Source of the DNA: Spirochaetota bacterium
GTDB taxonomy: Bacteria > Spirochaetota > Spirochaetia > Treponematales > Breznakiellaceae
Reading direction: 5' to 3'
DNA length: 14,855 nt
NCBI GenBank assembly: GCA_023406985.1
Contig: JAEXTK010000015.1
Coordinates: 1-14,855 of the forward strand
Under the pieces are notes generated by a model. It was not told the DNA's origin, did no database searches, and saw only the letters and a program-made list of their open reading frames with translations. Below, one piece after another: positions 1-7,584 of the stretch. Within the stretch, counting starts at the first letter, position 1, and every line of letters starts with the position of its first letter. A program made the translations under genes and the position numbers.

Positions 1-1
1 C

Positions 2-1081
2 GGCAGCACTCGTCGCCCGGCGCCGCGGCGCGCCGGGGCGCGCCGCGCGGTTGGACTCATCGCCCTCCTCTTCCGCCTCGCCGTTCATCCGGCCGCCGAG
101 GAAGCGGGGGAGTACCGCCTGGACTTCTCGAGCGACGGTGCTCCCCGCTACACGCAGGTCTTGCGCTGGGACGCCGATCCGAACGTCCTGTACTACGAAG
201 TCCTCCTGCGGACGGGCGACGGAAAGGATGTGGAGACCTTCAAGGCCACCGAGGGCCGGCTGGCCCTCAATCTGGTGCCGGGTGAGTACCGGTACCGGAT
301 CAGGGCCTTCAACGTCCTCCGGAAACCGGAACTCGAACTTCCCTGGCAAGAATTCGTCGTGCTCAAGGCGGAGATCCCGCGCGTCGCGCGCATCGAACCG
401 AAACTCCGCTACGTCGAGGACGCCGACGCGTCCCTCACGCTGTGGGGCGAATGCCTGGTTCCGGGCGCGCGCGTCGAACTGCGATGCGAAGACCCGTCGG
501 CCGCCGCGATCGAGGGGATCGAGACGGCGCGTTTGGACGCGGCGCGCGAGGGCGCGGCGCGCCTGAGAGCGGGAGCGGACGAGACCTGCGCGGTGCGTTT
601 CGCGTTTCCCGCCGAAGCCTTCAGGCCCGGCCGGTACGCGGTCCTGCTGACGAATCCGGGAGGCCTTGCGGCCGAGATACCCGCGGCGCTCGTCGTCCGG
701 CACAAGCTGGCCGAACCGCGGTCGCTCGTTCCCGCGCCGGGCTCCGTGTTCGGCCCGGCCGAGCTGCGCGGAAAGGCGGGCATCGGATTCTCCTGGGAAC
801 CCGTGCCGGAAGCCGCGCGGTACGTTTTCTGCCTCTATCCGAGCGGAGCTCCCGAGCGCCCGGTCCGTCGGGAAGTCCTCGCGGGGACCGCCTACCGGCT
901 CGACGATCTCGCGGCCCTGGACCGCGGGGAATTCCGCTGGAGCGTGGAAGCCCAGGGCATCGATGGGGAGGGGGGCCTCGTTCCGGCGATCCGGGCCGCG
1001 ACGGCCGATTTCCGCATCGACCTGCCGCCGCCGGTCGCTCCCGACTTGACCGCGGCGGGGGACGTCTTCTATGGCCGGTAA
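2..1081 (+). CDS. Secreted Fn3/Ig-like envelope protein, 5' partial
   Basis: The reading frame is open from the window edge and has no plausible start codon before the first domain, so the gene begins upstream; 359 residues are visible. It opens with an Arg-rich stretch and a hydrophobic run (VGLIALLFRLAV) that looks like a signal peptide. A Fn3-like domain follows, with the motifs DPNVLYYE, PGEYRYRI and ELPW, then an Ig/IPT-like domain (around LTNPGG). A second Fn3-like module (FSWEPVPEAARYVF) forms the C-terminus. The first two domains closely match the next gene, so the pair is a tandem duplication. The stop codon overlaps the start of that gene by 11 bp, which suggests co-transcription. 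No catalytic residues are recognisable. The protein is probably periplasmic or surface-associated; its function is unknown. Confidence 0.8.
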   Translation, partial: GSTRRPAPRRAGARRAVGLIALLFRLAVHPAAEEAGEYRLDFSSDGAPRYTQVLRWDADPNVLYYEVLLRTGDGKDVETFKATEGRLALNLVPGEYRYRIRAFNVLRKPELELPWQEFVVLKAEIPRVARIEPKLRYVEDADASLTLWGECLVPGARVELRCEDPSAAAIEGIETARLDAAREGAARLRAGADETCAVRFAFPAEAFRPGRYAVLLTNPGGLAAEIPAALVVRHKLAEPRSLVPAPGSVFGPAELRGKAGIGFSWEPVPEAARYVFCLYPSGAPERPVRREVLAGTAYRLDDLAALDRGEFRWSVEAQGIDGEGGLVPAIRAATADFRIDLPPPVAPDLTAAGDVFYGR

Positions 1082-2234
1082 ACGCGCGCTGAGCCTCGCC
1101 GCCGCGCTCGTCCTGGGGGTCGCCCTCGCGCGCTCCGCGCCGGCCCAGACCATGGGGGAGTATTCGTTCGAGGCCGCAGACGGGGCGCCCCGGTTCACCC
1201 AGACGCTGCGGTGGCCGGGAGACCCCAACGTCCTCTACTACGAGTTCACCCTGGAGAACGCCGCGGGCGAGGTCCTCGCGGCGACGAAGCTCGAGGAACC
1301 CCTCGTCGCGCTCAACCTCGGTCCCGGCGAATACCGCTACAAGCTCGCGCTCTACAACCTGCTCGGGAAGCGCGACCTGGAGCTGCCGTGGCGGAAGCTG
1401 ACGGTGCTGAAGGCCGAAGCGCCCCGCGTCGCGGCGGTCGTCCCGGCCTCCTGGTTCCAAGAAGACCAGGTGGGCGAAGTCACGCTCTCGGGGGAGAACC
1501 TGCTCCCCGGGGCGACCGTCGCGCTCCGGAGGTCGGCCGCCGCTGCCGCGGCCATGCCGGCCATCATCGGGAAGGAGTCGACGCGGGAAGGCACCGTGAA
1601 GGTCGGGGTCGCGCTTCCTTCCGCCGCCATCGCGCCCGGCGTCTACGAGCTCACGATCACCAACCCCGGGGGCCTTTCGTTCACCGTCCCGGCCGCGATC
1701 ACGGTCCACCGCGATAAGCCCGTAAAAGTATCCTTCTCCGTCGGGTCCGCCCCCTGGATAGCCCTCTACGATTCTTGGTACACCGAAGCCTGGTCCGGGA
1801 CGTTTTTCCCGCTCGGCTTCGTCGGCAGGCTGTCGGCGTACTTCCTCAAGCGGAATTACGGAGTCCTCGGCGCCGAAGTGTCGTTCACGGGCCGATCCAT
1901 GCAGGGCGGGAGCGGGGACGCGGTCATCGACTCTACCATGGGCTTGATCGGCGCGAACGGCCTCTTCAAGCACGCGTTCTCAAAGTCGATCGCGGCGGGG
2001 CTCAGGACGGGCGGCGGGATCGCCATGAGCCGCCACGCCTTCGACTACGGCGGATCGAACGGCGCGGAACTCTACAGCCTCGATCCGTACGCCTCGCTCG
2101 GCCTTTCCTTCCTGTACTTCCCGTCCAAGCGGGTCTTCGTGGAAACGGGGATCGATTGGATGCATCTCTTCACGAGCGGTTTTACCGAGGGCGGCCTCCA
2201 GCCGGCAATAGCGGCGGGCGTACTGTTCAGGTGA
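1071..2234 (+). CDS. Fn3/Ig-like protein with C-terminal outer-membrane beta barrel
   Basis: The product is 387 residues. Residues 1-26 form a clear signal peptide (basic start, Ala/Leu/Val core, likely cleavage after SAPAQ). Residues 28-115 are a Fn3-like domain and about 118-213 an Ig/IPT-like domain; both are paralogous to the preceding gene. From about 217 the sequence switches to alternating aromatic/Gly-rich strands (for example VGRLSAYFL, ASLGLSFLYF, VFVETGIDW) and ends in GVLFR. This resembles a small 8-strand-type outer-membrane barrel of about 170 residues. The start is supported by GGGGGA (1057-1062) 8 nt upstream and by the signal peptide. The domains suggest a barrel anchor carrying periplasmic adhesive modules. 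No specific function can be assigned. Its 3' end overlaps the convergent methyltransferase gene by 8 bp. Confidence 0.85.
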   Translation: MAGKRALSLAAALVLGVALARSAPAQTMGEYSFEAADGAPRFTQTLRWPGDPNVLYYEFTLENAAGEVLAATKLEEPLVALNLGPGEYRYKLALYNLLGKRDLELPWRKLTVLKAEAPRVAAVVPASWFQEDQVGEVTLSGENLLPGATVALRRSAAAAAAMPAIIGKESTREGTVKVGVALPSAAIAPGVYELTITNPGGLSFTVPAAITVHRDKPVKVSFSVGSAPWIALYDSWYTEAWSGTFFPLGFVGRLSAYFLKRNYGVLGAEVSFTGRSMQGGSGDAVIDSTMGLIGANGLFKHAFSKSIAAGLRTGGGIAMSRHAFDYGGSNGAELYSLDPYASLGLSFLYFPSKRVFVETGIDWMHLFTSGFTEGGLQPAIAAGVLFR

Positions 2235-2883
2235 CCGGGACGACGTCTCCGTCCGCGCGCCGCACGCCGGAAACCACGTACAGGTCTTCGTCGGAGCGGA
2301 CGACGTCCACCGCGAAAAACGGGGAAACGAGGGACGCGAGCTTCCGCTCGTCGATGAGGTCGAGGGATACCGCGCGCGCCCGGCGGTGGTGCACGGCGTT
2401 GACCCGGTCCCTGCCGATATCGTGCGCGATGGTGAGCCGCCCGCCCGGCTCGGTGAAACGGGCCAGGCGAGCGACGAGGCGCCGAGCGCACGGGAAATGC
2501 GGGAGGGCGTTCAGGACCATCACGCGGTCAAAGCGGCGGCCGGGATCGGCGCGAGCCGCGTCTCCGTGGATGAGCCGTATCCTGCCGTCCCGATGCTGCT
2601 CCCGCGCGACCGCGAGCATCTTCTCCGAGATATCCAAGCCGGTGACGCTCCGGGCTCCGCGCGCGAGGTAGTGGCGGAAGAGGACGCCCGTCCCGCAGCC
2701 GACGTCCATGACCCGGCTTCCCTCCCGGATGTCGGCATAGTCCAGGATCGATGCGAGCTTATCGGCGTCGGCCGCGCGACGTTCGTCCCAGGCGGCGGCC
2801 CGCTCGTCGAAAAAGGCGGCGACTGCGGCCGGATCGACGGCGGAAGGATCGACGGCGACCGGATCGACGGCAAGGGTTAACAC
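2227..2883 (-). CDS. Class I SAM-dependent methyltransferase
   Basis: This is a 218-residue Rossmann-fold methyltransferase. Motif I is VMDVGCGTG (58-66), followed by the acidic strand-2 end LDIS (83-86), GDAA (107-110) and the post-motif PGGRLTIAHD (146-155). The segment HDIGRDRVNAVHH (154-166) recalls a Methyltransf_11/25 subgroup with a conserved His-Asp/Ser...Arg...Asn...His pattern. The substrate is not predictable. The GTG start at 2883 is chosen because AAGGAG (2892-2897) lies 8 nt upstream; a longer upstream reading would run through hypA in another frame. It is the last gene of the operon and starts 2 nt from the hypA stop codon (the AAGGAG lies inside hypA), so it is translationally coupled. 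The N-terminus carries a short tandem repeat. It could act on a cofactor, a small metabolite or toxic products. Confidence 0.85.
   Translation of the reverse strand: MLTLAVDPVAVDPSAVDPAAVAAFFDERAAAWDERRAADADKLASILDYADIREGSRVMDVGCGTGVLFRHYLARGARSVTGLDISEKMLAVAREQHRDGRIRLIHGDAARADPGRRFDRVMVLNALPHFPCARRLVARLARFTEPGGRLTIAHDIGRDRVNAVHHRRARAVSLDLIDERKLASLVSPFFAVDVVRSDEDLYVVSGVRRADGDVVPVT
2831..2871 (-). repeat. 15-bp tandem repeat, three units, inside the methyltransferase gene
   Basis: The 11-mer GGATCGACGGC recurs at 2831, 2846 and 2861 on the plus strand with an exact 15-bp period. On the coding (minus) strand it encodes repeated VDPxA units at residues 6-20, before the folded methyltransferase domain. 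It looks like a slippage-prone coding microsatellite that changes only a flexible N-terminal tail. Confidence 0.8.
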
Positions 2884-3218
2884 GCGACGATCTCCTTGAT
2901 GAGGAATTCCCGGCCGCCGAGGATCTCCTTGCGGTCGTCGCCGCACCGGGGACAGATCCCCTTGGCGGCCACCACCGGATATACCGCGGCGCAGGAGGCG
3001 CACCGCGCGTTGGCCGGGAGGACCTCGATCCTGAGCGCAGTATGTTCGAAGGGCGTCCCGTCCGCGGCCGCGGGGAAGCACTCCTCCACGTAGCGGGGAA
3101 CCATGGAGGAGAGCTCGCCGATCTGCAGGACGATGGACGCGACCCTCTCTAGTTTATTCTCCGCCACGATGCCCTCCACGGTCTTGAGGACCTCCAGTAC
3201 CACTCCCAGTTCGTGCAT
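2877..3218 (-). CDS. hypA: HypA nickel metallochaperone
   Basis: The product is 113 residues, the normal HypA/HybF length. It starts with the invariant MHE, whose His2 is part of the nickel site in characterised HypA. The zinc-binding loop has two CxxC pairs, C73/C76 and C89/C92. IVLQIGELSSMVP and FEHTALRIE are typical family segments. HypA works with HypB to place nickel in [NiFe]-hydrogenase or, in some bacteria, other nickel enzymes. The ATG at 3218 has GGAAGG about 9 nt upstream. It lies 15 nt after the oxidoreductase stop and just before the methyltransferase, within one operon. No hydrogenase subunit and no hypC, hypD, hypE or hypF is visible, so the client enzyme is encoded elsewhere or is not a hydrogenase. 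Confidence 0.93.
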   Translation of the reverse strand: MHELGVVLEVLKTVEGIVAENKLERVASIVLQIGELSSMVPRYVEECFPAAADGTPFEHTALRIEVLPANARCASCAAVYPVVAAKGICPRCGDDRKEILGGREFLIKEIVAC

Positions 3219-3233
3219 GCCCGCCGCCTTCCC

Positions 3234-5918
3234 CTATGGGCGAGAGATAGTGTCCCGAACCTTTCGGAAGGCGATGCGGACTTTCCGCTTGAGGACGTTC
3301 TTCACCACCGCGGGTTTGACGTGCTCGTACGCGAGGCCCGCCCCGTCGTACTTCCGCGTGAGGGTGATCGCCTCGAACGTACACTTGGTCGTGCATTGGC
3401 CGCAACCCACGCAGAGGTACTCGTCCACGATCGTGGCGCCGCAGCCGAGGCAACGCGCGGTCTCCAGCCGCACCTGGTCCTCGGTCAGGGTCAGGCGGTT
3501 GTCGGAGAAGGAGAGGGCCTTGGAAGCGTCGTGGCCCGCCTTCTCCCTCGGCGCGCTGTCGTAACCGCCGAGTTCCAAGCTCGCCTTGTCCAAGGCCACG
3601 TAGTCGCGCCGGTCCCGCCCGATCACGAGGCTCTGGCCCGGCTGCACGGCGCGGTGGATGGAAACGGCGGCTTCCTTGCCCGCGGCGATCGCGTCGATGG
3701 CGAACCTCGGCCCGGTGAGGGCGTCGCCGCCGACGAAGACGTCGCGCTCGGCGGTCTGCAGGGTGAACGCGTCGGCGACGGCCGTACCGTTCGGCTTGGT
3801 CGCCACGGCGCTCCCTTCAAGGAGTCCGCCCCAGTCGATGGCCTGTCCGATGGACAGGAGCACCGCGTCGGCCTTCACCGTGATCCGTTCGTTCTCGTCG
3901 TAGACGGGTTTGAAGCGCCTATCCGCGTCGAAGACCGAGACGCACTTCCGGAACTCAACCCCCGCGACCTTGCCGTCTTCCACGAGGATGCGCGCGGGGC
4001 CCCAAGAGTCGTTGATGGCGATGCCCTCGCCTTCGGCCTCCAGGATCTCCTCGTCCAGGGCGGGCATCTCCTCCTTGGACTCCAGGCAGTAGAGGGCGAC
4101 GGAATCGCCTCCGAAGCGGGCCGCGGTGCGCGCCACGTCGATGGCGACGTTGCCGCCGCCGATGACGAGGACCTTTCCCGAGAGCCTGTCCGCGGTCCCG
4201 AGGTTCACGGCCTTGAGGAAGTCGACGCCCGAGACCACGCCCGCGGCGTCCTCGCCCGGGATGCCGAGCGGCCTGCCCTTCTGCGCGCCGACGGCCAGAT
4301 AGAAGGCTTCGTATCCCTGCTTCCGGAGGTCGGAGAGCGACACGTCCTTACCGACTTCCACGCCGGTCCGGAATTCCACGCCCATCTCGCGGAGGATGTC
4401 GATCTCCGCCGCTACGACGTTCTTCTCCAGGCGGAAGGCGGGGATGCCGAGCGCGAGCATGCCGCCGAGGACCCGCTCCTTCTCAAAGACCGTCACGCGG
4501 TACCCGTCGATCGCGAGGTAGTAGGCGCAGGAGAGGCCCGAGGGGCCGGCGCCCACCACCGCGATCTTCTTGCCGTAGTCGTGCCGCTTCTTCGGCACGA
4601 AGCGGCGGGCGATTTCCAGGTCCTGCTCGGCGATGAACTTCTTGATGTCGTCCACCGCGACCGGTTCGTCGATCTCGCCCCGCGTGCATTCCGACTCGCA
4701 GCTCTTGGGGCAGATCCGGCCGCAGACCGCGGGGAAGGGATTCTCTTTCTTGATGAGCTCCAGGGCTTCGGTGTACTTGCCCTGGGAAGCGAGCTTGATG
4801 TAGCCCTGGACGGCGATGTGGGCGGGGCACTGCGTCTTGCACGGGCTCGTGCCCGTCGCCACGACGTTTTCCCGGTTCGTCCGGTACTCGGGATTCCAAT
4901 CGGCGCTGCCCCACTCCTTGTTGCGGGGCGTGTGGGGCCGCTCGATCCTATCCACGACCGGAGCGGACGAGCAGACCTTCTGGCCGAGCTTGAGCGCGTT
5001 CACCGGACAGTTCCGCACGCACTCGCCGCAGGCCACGCACTTGTCTTTATCCACTACCGCCTGGTAGTTGGACCTGACCATATCGCCGTTGAGGAACATC
5101 TCGGCCGTGCGGAGCGAGAGGCAGGAGCAGCCGCAGCAGTTGCAGATGGCGTGGGTCTTCCCGCTCCCATCCAGGTTCGGGATCTGGTGCATGAGGCCGT
5201 TTTCCTCGGCCCGTTTGATGATGTCGAAGGCCTCGTCGCGAGTGACCGCCTTGCCGCGGCCCGTGCGGATGTAGTATTCGGCCGCGTGCCCCATCTGGAT
5301 GCACATGTCCTCTTTGAGGTGTCCGCACCCCTCGCCCATCGACTCGCGGACCGTCCGGCACGCGCAGTCCGAGACGGAGAAGACGGTGTTGTCGCTTAAG
5401 TATTTGGAGACTTCCTCGTAGGAGGCCCGGCGCGTCTCGCCGGAGATGGCCGTTTCAATGGGGATGACGCGCATGAGGCCGACGCCGACGGGGAACATGC
5501 CCGCGGACTTGGCGCCCCGGACGATGCCGTAGTCGTTGAAGGCCACCGCGATCTCGGGGTGCTTGCGCACGTTGTCCAGGTTGTTGGCCATCATCTCCAT
5601 GATGCCGGGTACCCAGGTGTCGTACCAATACTTGTCCACGCCGCCTTTATCGTTGACGAAGCAGACCCCGTCCATGGCGAGCCGCTCCAGGAGTTCGCGG
5701 GTCTTCTCCTCGGTCTTCCCGCAGAGGGCGGCGACCTCGGCCGCGCTCCGCGGCTCGCGGAAGGCCAGGGCCAGGGCGACCTCCGCCATCTCGTCGGTGA
5801 CCACGGGCGCGAGGATGCGGTACTCCGGATCCTCCGGCCGTATGGCGTCCTTCGCGCCCGGCTTCTTCCGGCTCACCTTGTTGGCGAACTCGAGTACCTT
5901 CATCTTCACTTCCGCCAC
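3234..5918 (-). CDS. Fused Fe-S / GltD-like FAD-NAD(P) oxidoreductase
   Basis: This 894-residue cytoplasmic electron-transfer protein has three blocks. Residues 1-310 contain a winged-helix-like segment (about 40-90), a Cys cluster (C185, C187, C198, C206), an unusual ICNCCGCSC motif (258-266) and a ferredoxin motif (C294, C297, C300, C304). Residues 355-760 resemble the glutamate synthase small subunit or NfnB: an N-terminal Fe-S domain (C360, C364, C399, C403, C407, C411), FAD-binding GAGPSG (456-461) and NAD(P)-binding GGGNVAID (587-594). Residues 820-850 add C823/C826 and a 4Fe-4S motif (C836, C839, C842, C846). The GTG start at 5918 is favoured by AAGGAGG (5925-5931) 6 nt upstream. It overlaps hypB by 13 bp. 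It probably shuttles electrons between NAD(P)H and a ferredoxin-like partner, possibly by bifurcation. The exact reaction is unknown. Confidence 0.88.
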   Translation of the reverse strand: MAEVKMKVLEFANKVSRKKPGAKDAIRPEDPEYRILAPVVTDEMAEVALALAFREPRSAAEVAALCGKTEEKTRELLERLAMDGVCFVNDKGGVDKYWYDTWVPGIMEMMANNLDNVRKHPEIAVAFNDYGIVRGAKSAGMFPVGVGLMRVIPIETAISGETRRASYEEVSKYLSDNTVFSVSDCACRTVRESMGEGCGHLKEDMCIQMGHAAEYYIRTGRGKAVTRDEAFDIIKRAEENGLMHQIPNLDGSGKTHAICNCCGCSCLSLRTAEMFLNGDMVRSNYQAVVDKDKCVACGECVRNCPVNALKLGQKVCSSAPVVDRIERPHTPRNKEWGSADWNPEYRTNRENVVATGTSPCKTQCPAHIAVQGYIKLASQGKYTEALELIKKENPFPAVCGRICPKSCESECTRGEIDEPVAVDDIKKFIAEQDLEIARRFVPKKRHDYGKKIAVVGAGPSGLSCAYYLAIDGYRVTVFEKERVLGGMLALGIPAFRLEKNVVAAEIDILREMGVEFRTGVEVGKDVSLSDLRKQGYEAFYLAVGAQKGRPLGIPGEDAAGVVSGVDFLKAVNLGTADRLSGKVLVIGGGNVAIDVARTAARFGGDSVALYCLESKEEMPALDEEILEAEGEGIAINDSWGPARILVEDGKVAGVEFRKCVSVFDADRRFKPVYDENERITVKADAVLLSIGQAIDWGGLLEGSAVATKPNGTAVADAFTLQTAERDVFVGGDALTGPRFAIDAIAAGKEAAVSIHRAVQPGQSLVIGRDRRDYVALDKASLELGGYDSAPREKAGHDASKALSFSDNRLTLTEDQVRLETARCLGCGATIVDEYLCVGCGQCTTKCTFEAITLTRKYDGAGLAYEHVKPAVVKNVLKRKVRIAFRKVRDTISRP

Positions 5919-6598
5919 GGCTTTCCTCCTTCCCGTTTCCAGGCCGCCACCGCGCCCCGCAGCCACGCCACCCACGCGTCCAGGCCTTCTCCGGTCTTCG
6001 CCGAGATCGGGAAGATCAGGATGCCGGGATTGAGCGCCTTGGCCCGGGCGATGCAGGCGGCGATATCGAAGTCGAAATACAGCGCGGCGTCTATCTTGTT
6101 GATGAGGAGGACGTCGCAGACCGAGAACATGAGGGGATACTTGAGCGGCTTATCGTCGCCCTCGGGTACGCTCAGGATCATGACGTTCGCCGCGGCGCCG
6201 GTATCGAAGTCGGCGGGACAGATGAGGTTCCCGATGTTCTCCAGGAAGACCAGGTCGAGCCCCGCGCCGTCCAGGCCTTCCAAGCCCTGGGCGGTCATTG
6301 CCGCGTCCAGATGGCACATGCCGCCGGTATGGAGTTGGATGACCTTGACTCCCGTGCCGGCGATCGTCCGCGCGTCCACGTCCGAATCGATGTCGGCCTC
6401 CATGACGCCGATGCCGAGCTCGCCCGAGAGGCCCTCGATGGTCCGCTTCAGCGTCGTCGTCTTGCCCGAGCCGGGCGAGGACATGAGGTTGAGCAGGAAG
6501 GTGCCCTTCTCCTCCAGCGACGCGCGCAGGATTTTCGCCCGGCCGTCGTTGCCCTCGAAGACGCTCTTCTTGACTTCCAGGATGCGGAACTCGCTCAT
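5906..6598 (-). CDS. hypB: HypB nickel-insertion GTPase
   Basis: This is a 230-residue SIMIBI-class GTPase. It has the P-loop SPGSGKTT (41-48), EADIDSDVD (67-75), the guanine-specificity motif NKID (167-170) and SAKTGEG (199-205). The nickel/zinc G-domain site seen in characterised HypB is present: C95-H96 in GGMCHLDAAM, and C127 in NLICPADFD. Neither a His-rich N-terminal stretch nor the N-terminal high-affinity CxxCGC nickel site is present. It hydrolyses GTP to drive nickel transfer with HypA. The ATG at 6598 overlaps the stop of the upstream membrane-protein gene as ATGA, and no strong Shine-Dalgarno is seen, so translation is probably by re-initiation. The 3' end overlaps the oxidoreductase gene by 13 bp. 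Confidence 0.95.
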   Translation of the reverse strand: MSEFRILEVKKSVFEGNDGRAKILRASLEEKGTFLLNLMSSPGSGKTTTLKRTIEGLSGELGIGVMEADIDSDVDARTIAGTGVKVIQLHTGGMCHLDAAMTAQGLEGLDGAGLDLVFLENIGNLICPADFDTGAAANVMILSVPEGDDKPLKYPLMFSVCDVLLINKIDAALYFDFDIAACIARAKALNPGILIFPISAKTGEGLDAWVAWLRGAVAAWKREGGKPWRK

Positions 6599-7572
6599 GC
6601 CGACTCGCGGGCGGCATTCGCCGCGGCGGAAGCGGCGTCAGAGTCGGACGCGGCGGCCAGGGCCGCGACGCGCTTGTAGTCGGCCAGGTCGGTGTAGAGC
6701 TCCGCGGTATAGGGGTTCCGGCGGGTCTTGAGCACCTTGTAGACCATGTAGACGGCCACGGCGACGTTGGCGGCGAGCGCCGCGAAGCTCACGACGAAGA
6801 GGGCCGCGGGATTCTGGCTCGCCTTGACGGCGAACATCGACTCGTCGATGAAGGAAGGCGCGGTCATGGCGAACATGCACCAGAGGGCCAGGGTATGGGC
6901 CCGGTGCTGGAGCCAGGCGCCCTTGCCCACCGTGAAGGCCGCGACGGTCGGGGCCAGGAGCAGGGCGATGCCGCAGTACCAGGAATGGTCGCCGAGGCAG
7001 TTGTAGGTGTAGGCGAAGTTCCAGAGGTCGTAGGCGACGATCCAGAACCAGCACATGTCCGGCCAGAGCATGTCCTTGCTCTTCGCCTTGCCGATCCGGA
7101 TGCCGAGCCAGCCGGTGATCGTGACGATGTTGAGGATGCCGGCCACGCCGTTCATGTAGTTCCAGGGCCCGCTCGTCATGGCCATGCCCTCGAAGACCTG
7201 GTTGGTGAGGCCGAGGCCGCCGATCTGGAAGTCGCGCACGACCGCTTCCAGGATGTTGATCGCGAGGATGAGGGGCGGGAAGCTCAGGGCGATCTTGTTC
7301 GCGCTCAGGGCCTTGAAGTTCCGGATGGCCCAGAAGCCGATGCAGCCCGCCAGGGCCGAGTAGACCTTCGCGTTGTGGAACCAGTCGTCCACGCTCGTGC
7401 CCTCGGTAGTCTTGGGCCAGACGAAGACGGTCAGCAGGACCGGCAGGACGACGAAGAGGCCGAAGCCGCCCGCCTGGGACCGGCGGCTCACCTCGTTGAG
7501 GATGAAGAGGAGGCCGAACACCGCGGCCAGCATGACCCAGTTGTACCAAGGCTGCGCCTGGAAGAAGAACAT
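6595..7572 (-). CDS. Multi-pass membrane protein of unknown function (DUF5692-like)
   Basis: The 325-residue product has about nine hydrophobic segments (roughly 11-28, 36-53, 70-86, 93-112, 140-158, 169-187, 197-215, 226-243 and 256-280). It lacks a cleavable signal and ends in a basic then Ala/Ser-rich tail (about 281-325). Conspicuous residues include CWFWIVAYDLWNFAYTYNC (174-192) and SWYCG (197-201), which are rich in aromatics and Cys. From memory it resembles the uncharacterised DUF5692 family; this needs a profile search. It is the first gene of the operon, behind an operator-bearing promoter. The ATG at 7572 has GGGGGAG ending 6 nt upstream. It could carry the inducing metabolite, a nickel complex or protons, but no transport motif is recognised. 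Its stop codon overlaps the hypB start. Confidence 0.82.
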   Translation of the reverse strand: MFFFQAQPWYNWVMLAAVFGLLFILNEVSRRSQAGGFGLFVVLPVLLTVFVWPKTTEGTSVDDWFHNAKVYSALAGCIGFWAIRNFKALSANKIALSFPPLILAINILEAVVRDFQIGGLGLTNQVFEGMAMTSGPWNYMNGVAGILNIVTITGWLGIRIGKAKSKDMLWPDMCWFWIVAYDLWNFAYTYNCLGDHSWYCGIALLLAPTVAAFTVGKGAWLQHRAHTLALWCMFAMTAPSFIDESMFAVKASQNPAALFVVSFAALAANVAVAVYMVYKVLKTRRNPYTAELYTDLADYKRVAALAAASDSDAASAAANAARESA

Positions 7573-7584
7573 ACACCGCTCCCC

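Noticed and set aside
2884..3081. Upstream extension of the methyltransferase gene
   Set aside because: It overlaps hypA in another frame and reads as Arg/Gly-rich shadow. The GTG at 2883 with AAGGAG 8 nt upstream is a better start.
3213..5399. Very long plus-strand reading frame opposite the oxidoreductase gene
   Set aside because: It is an antisense shadow caused by GC-rich codon bias. Its translation has no recognisable domain, whereas the minus strand encodes clear Fe-S, FAD and NAD(P) motifs.
3234..5918. Glutamate synthase small subunit (gltD)
   Set aside because: The core matches GltD, but the extra N-terminal Cys-rich block, the C-terminal ferredoxin and the absence of a large-subunit gene argue against glutamate synthase.
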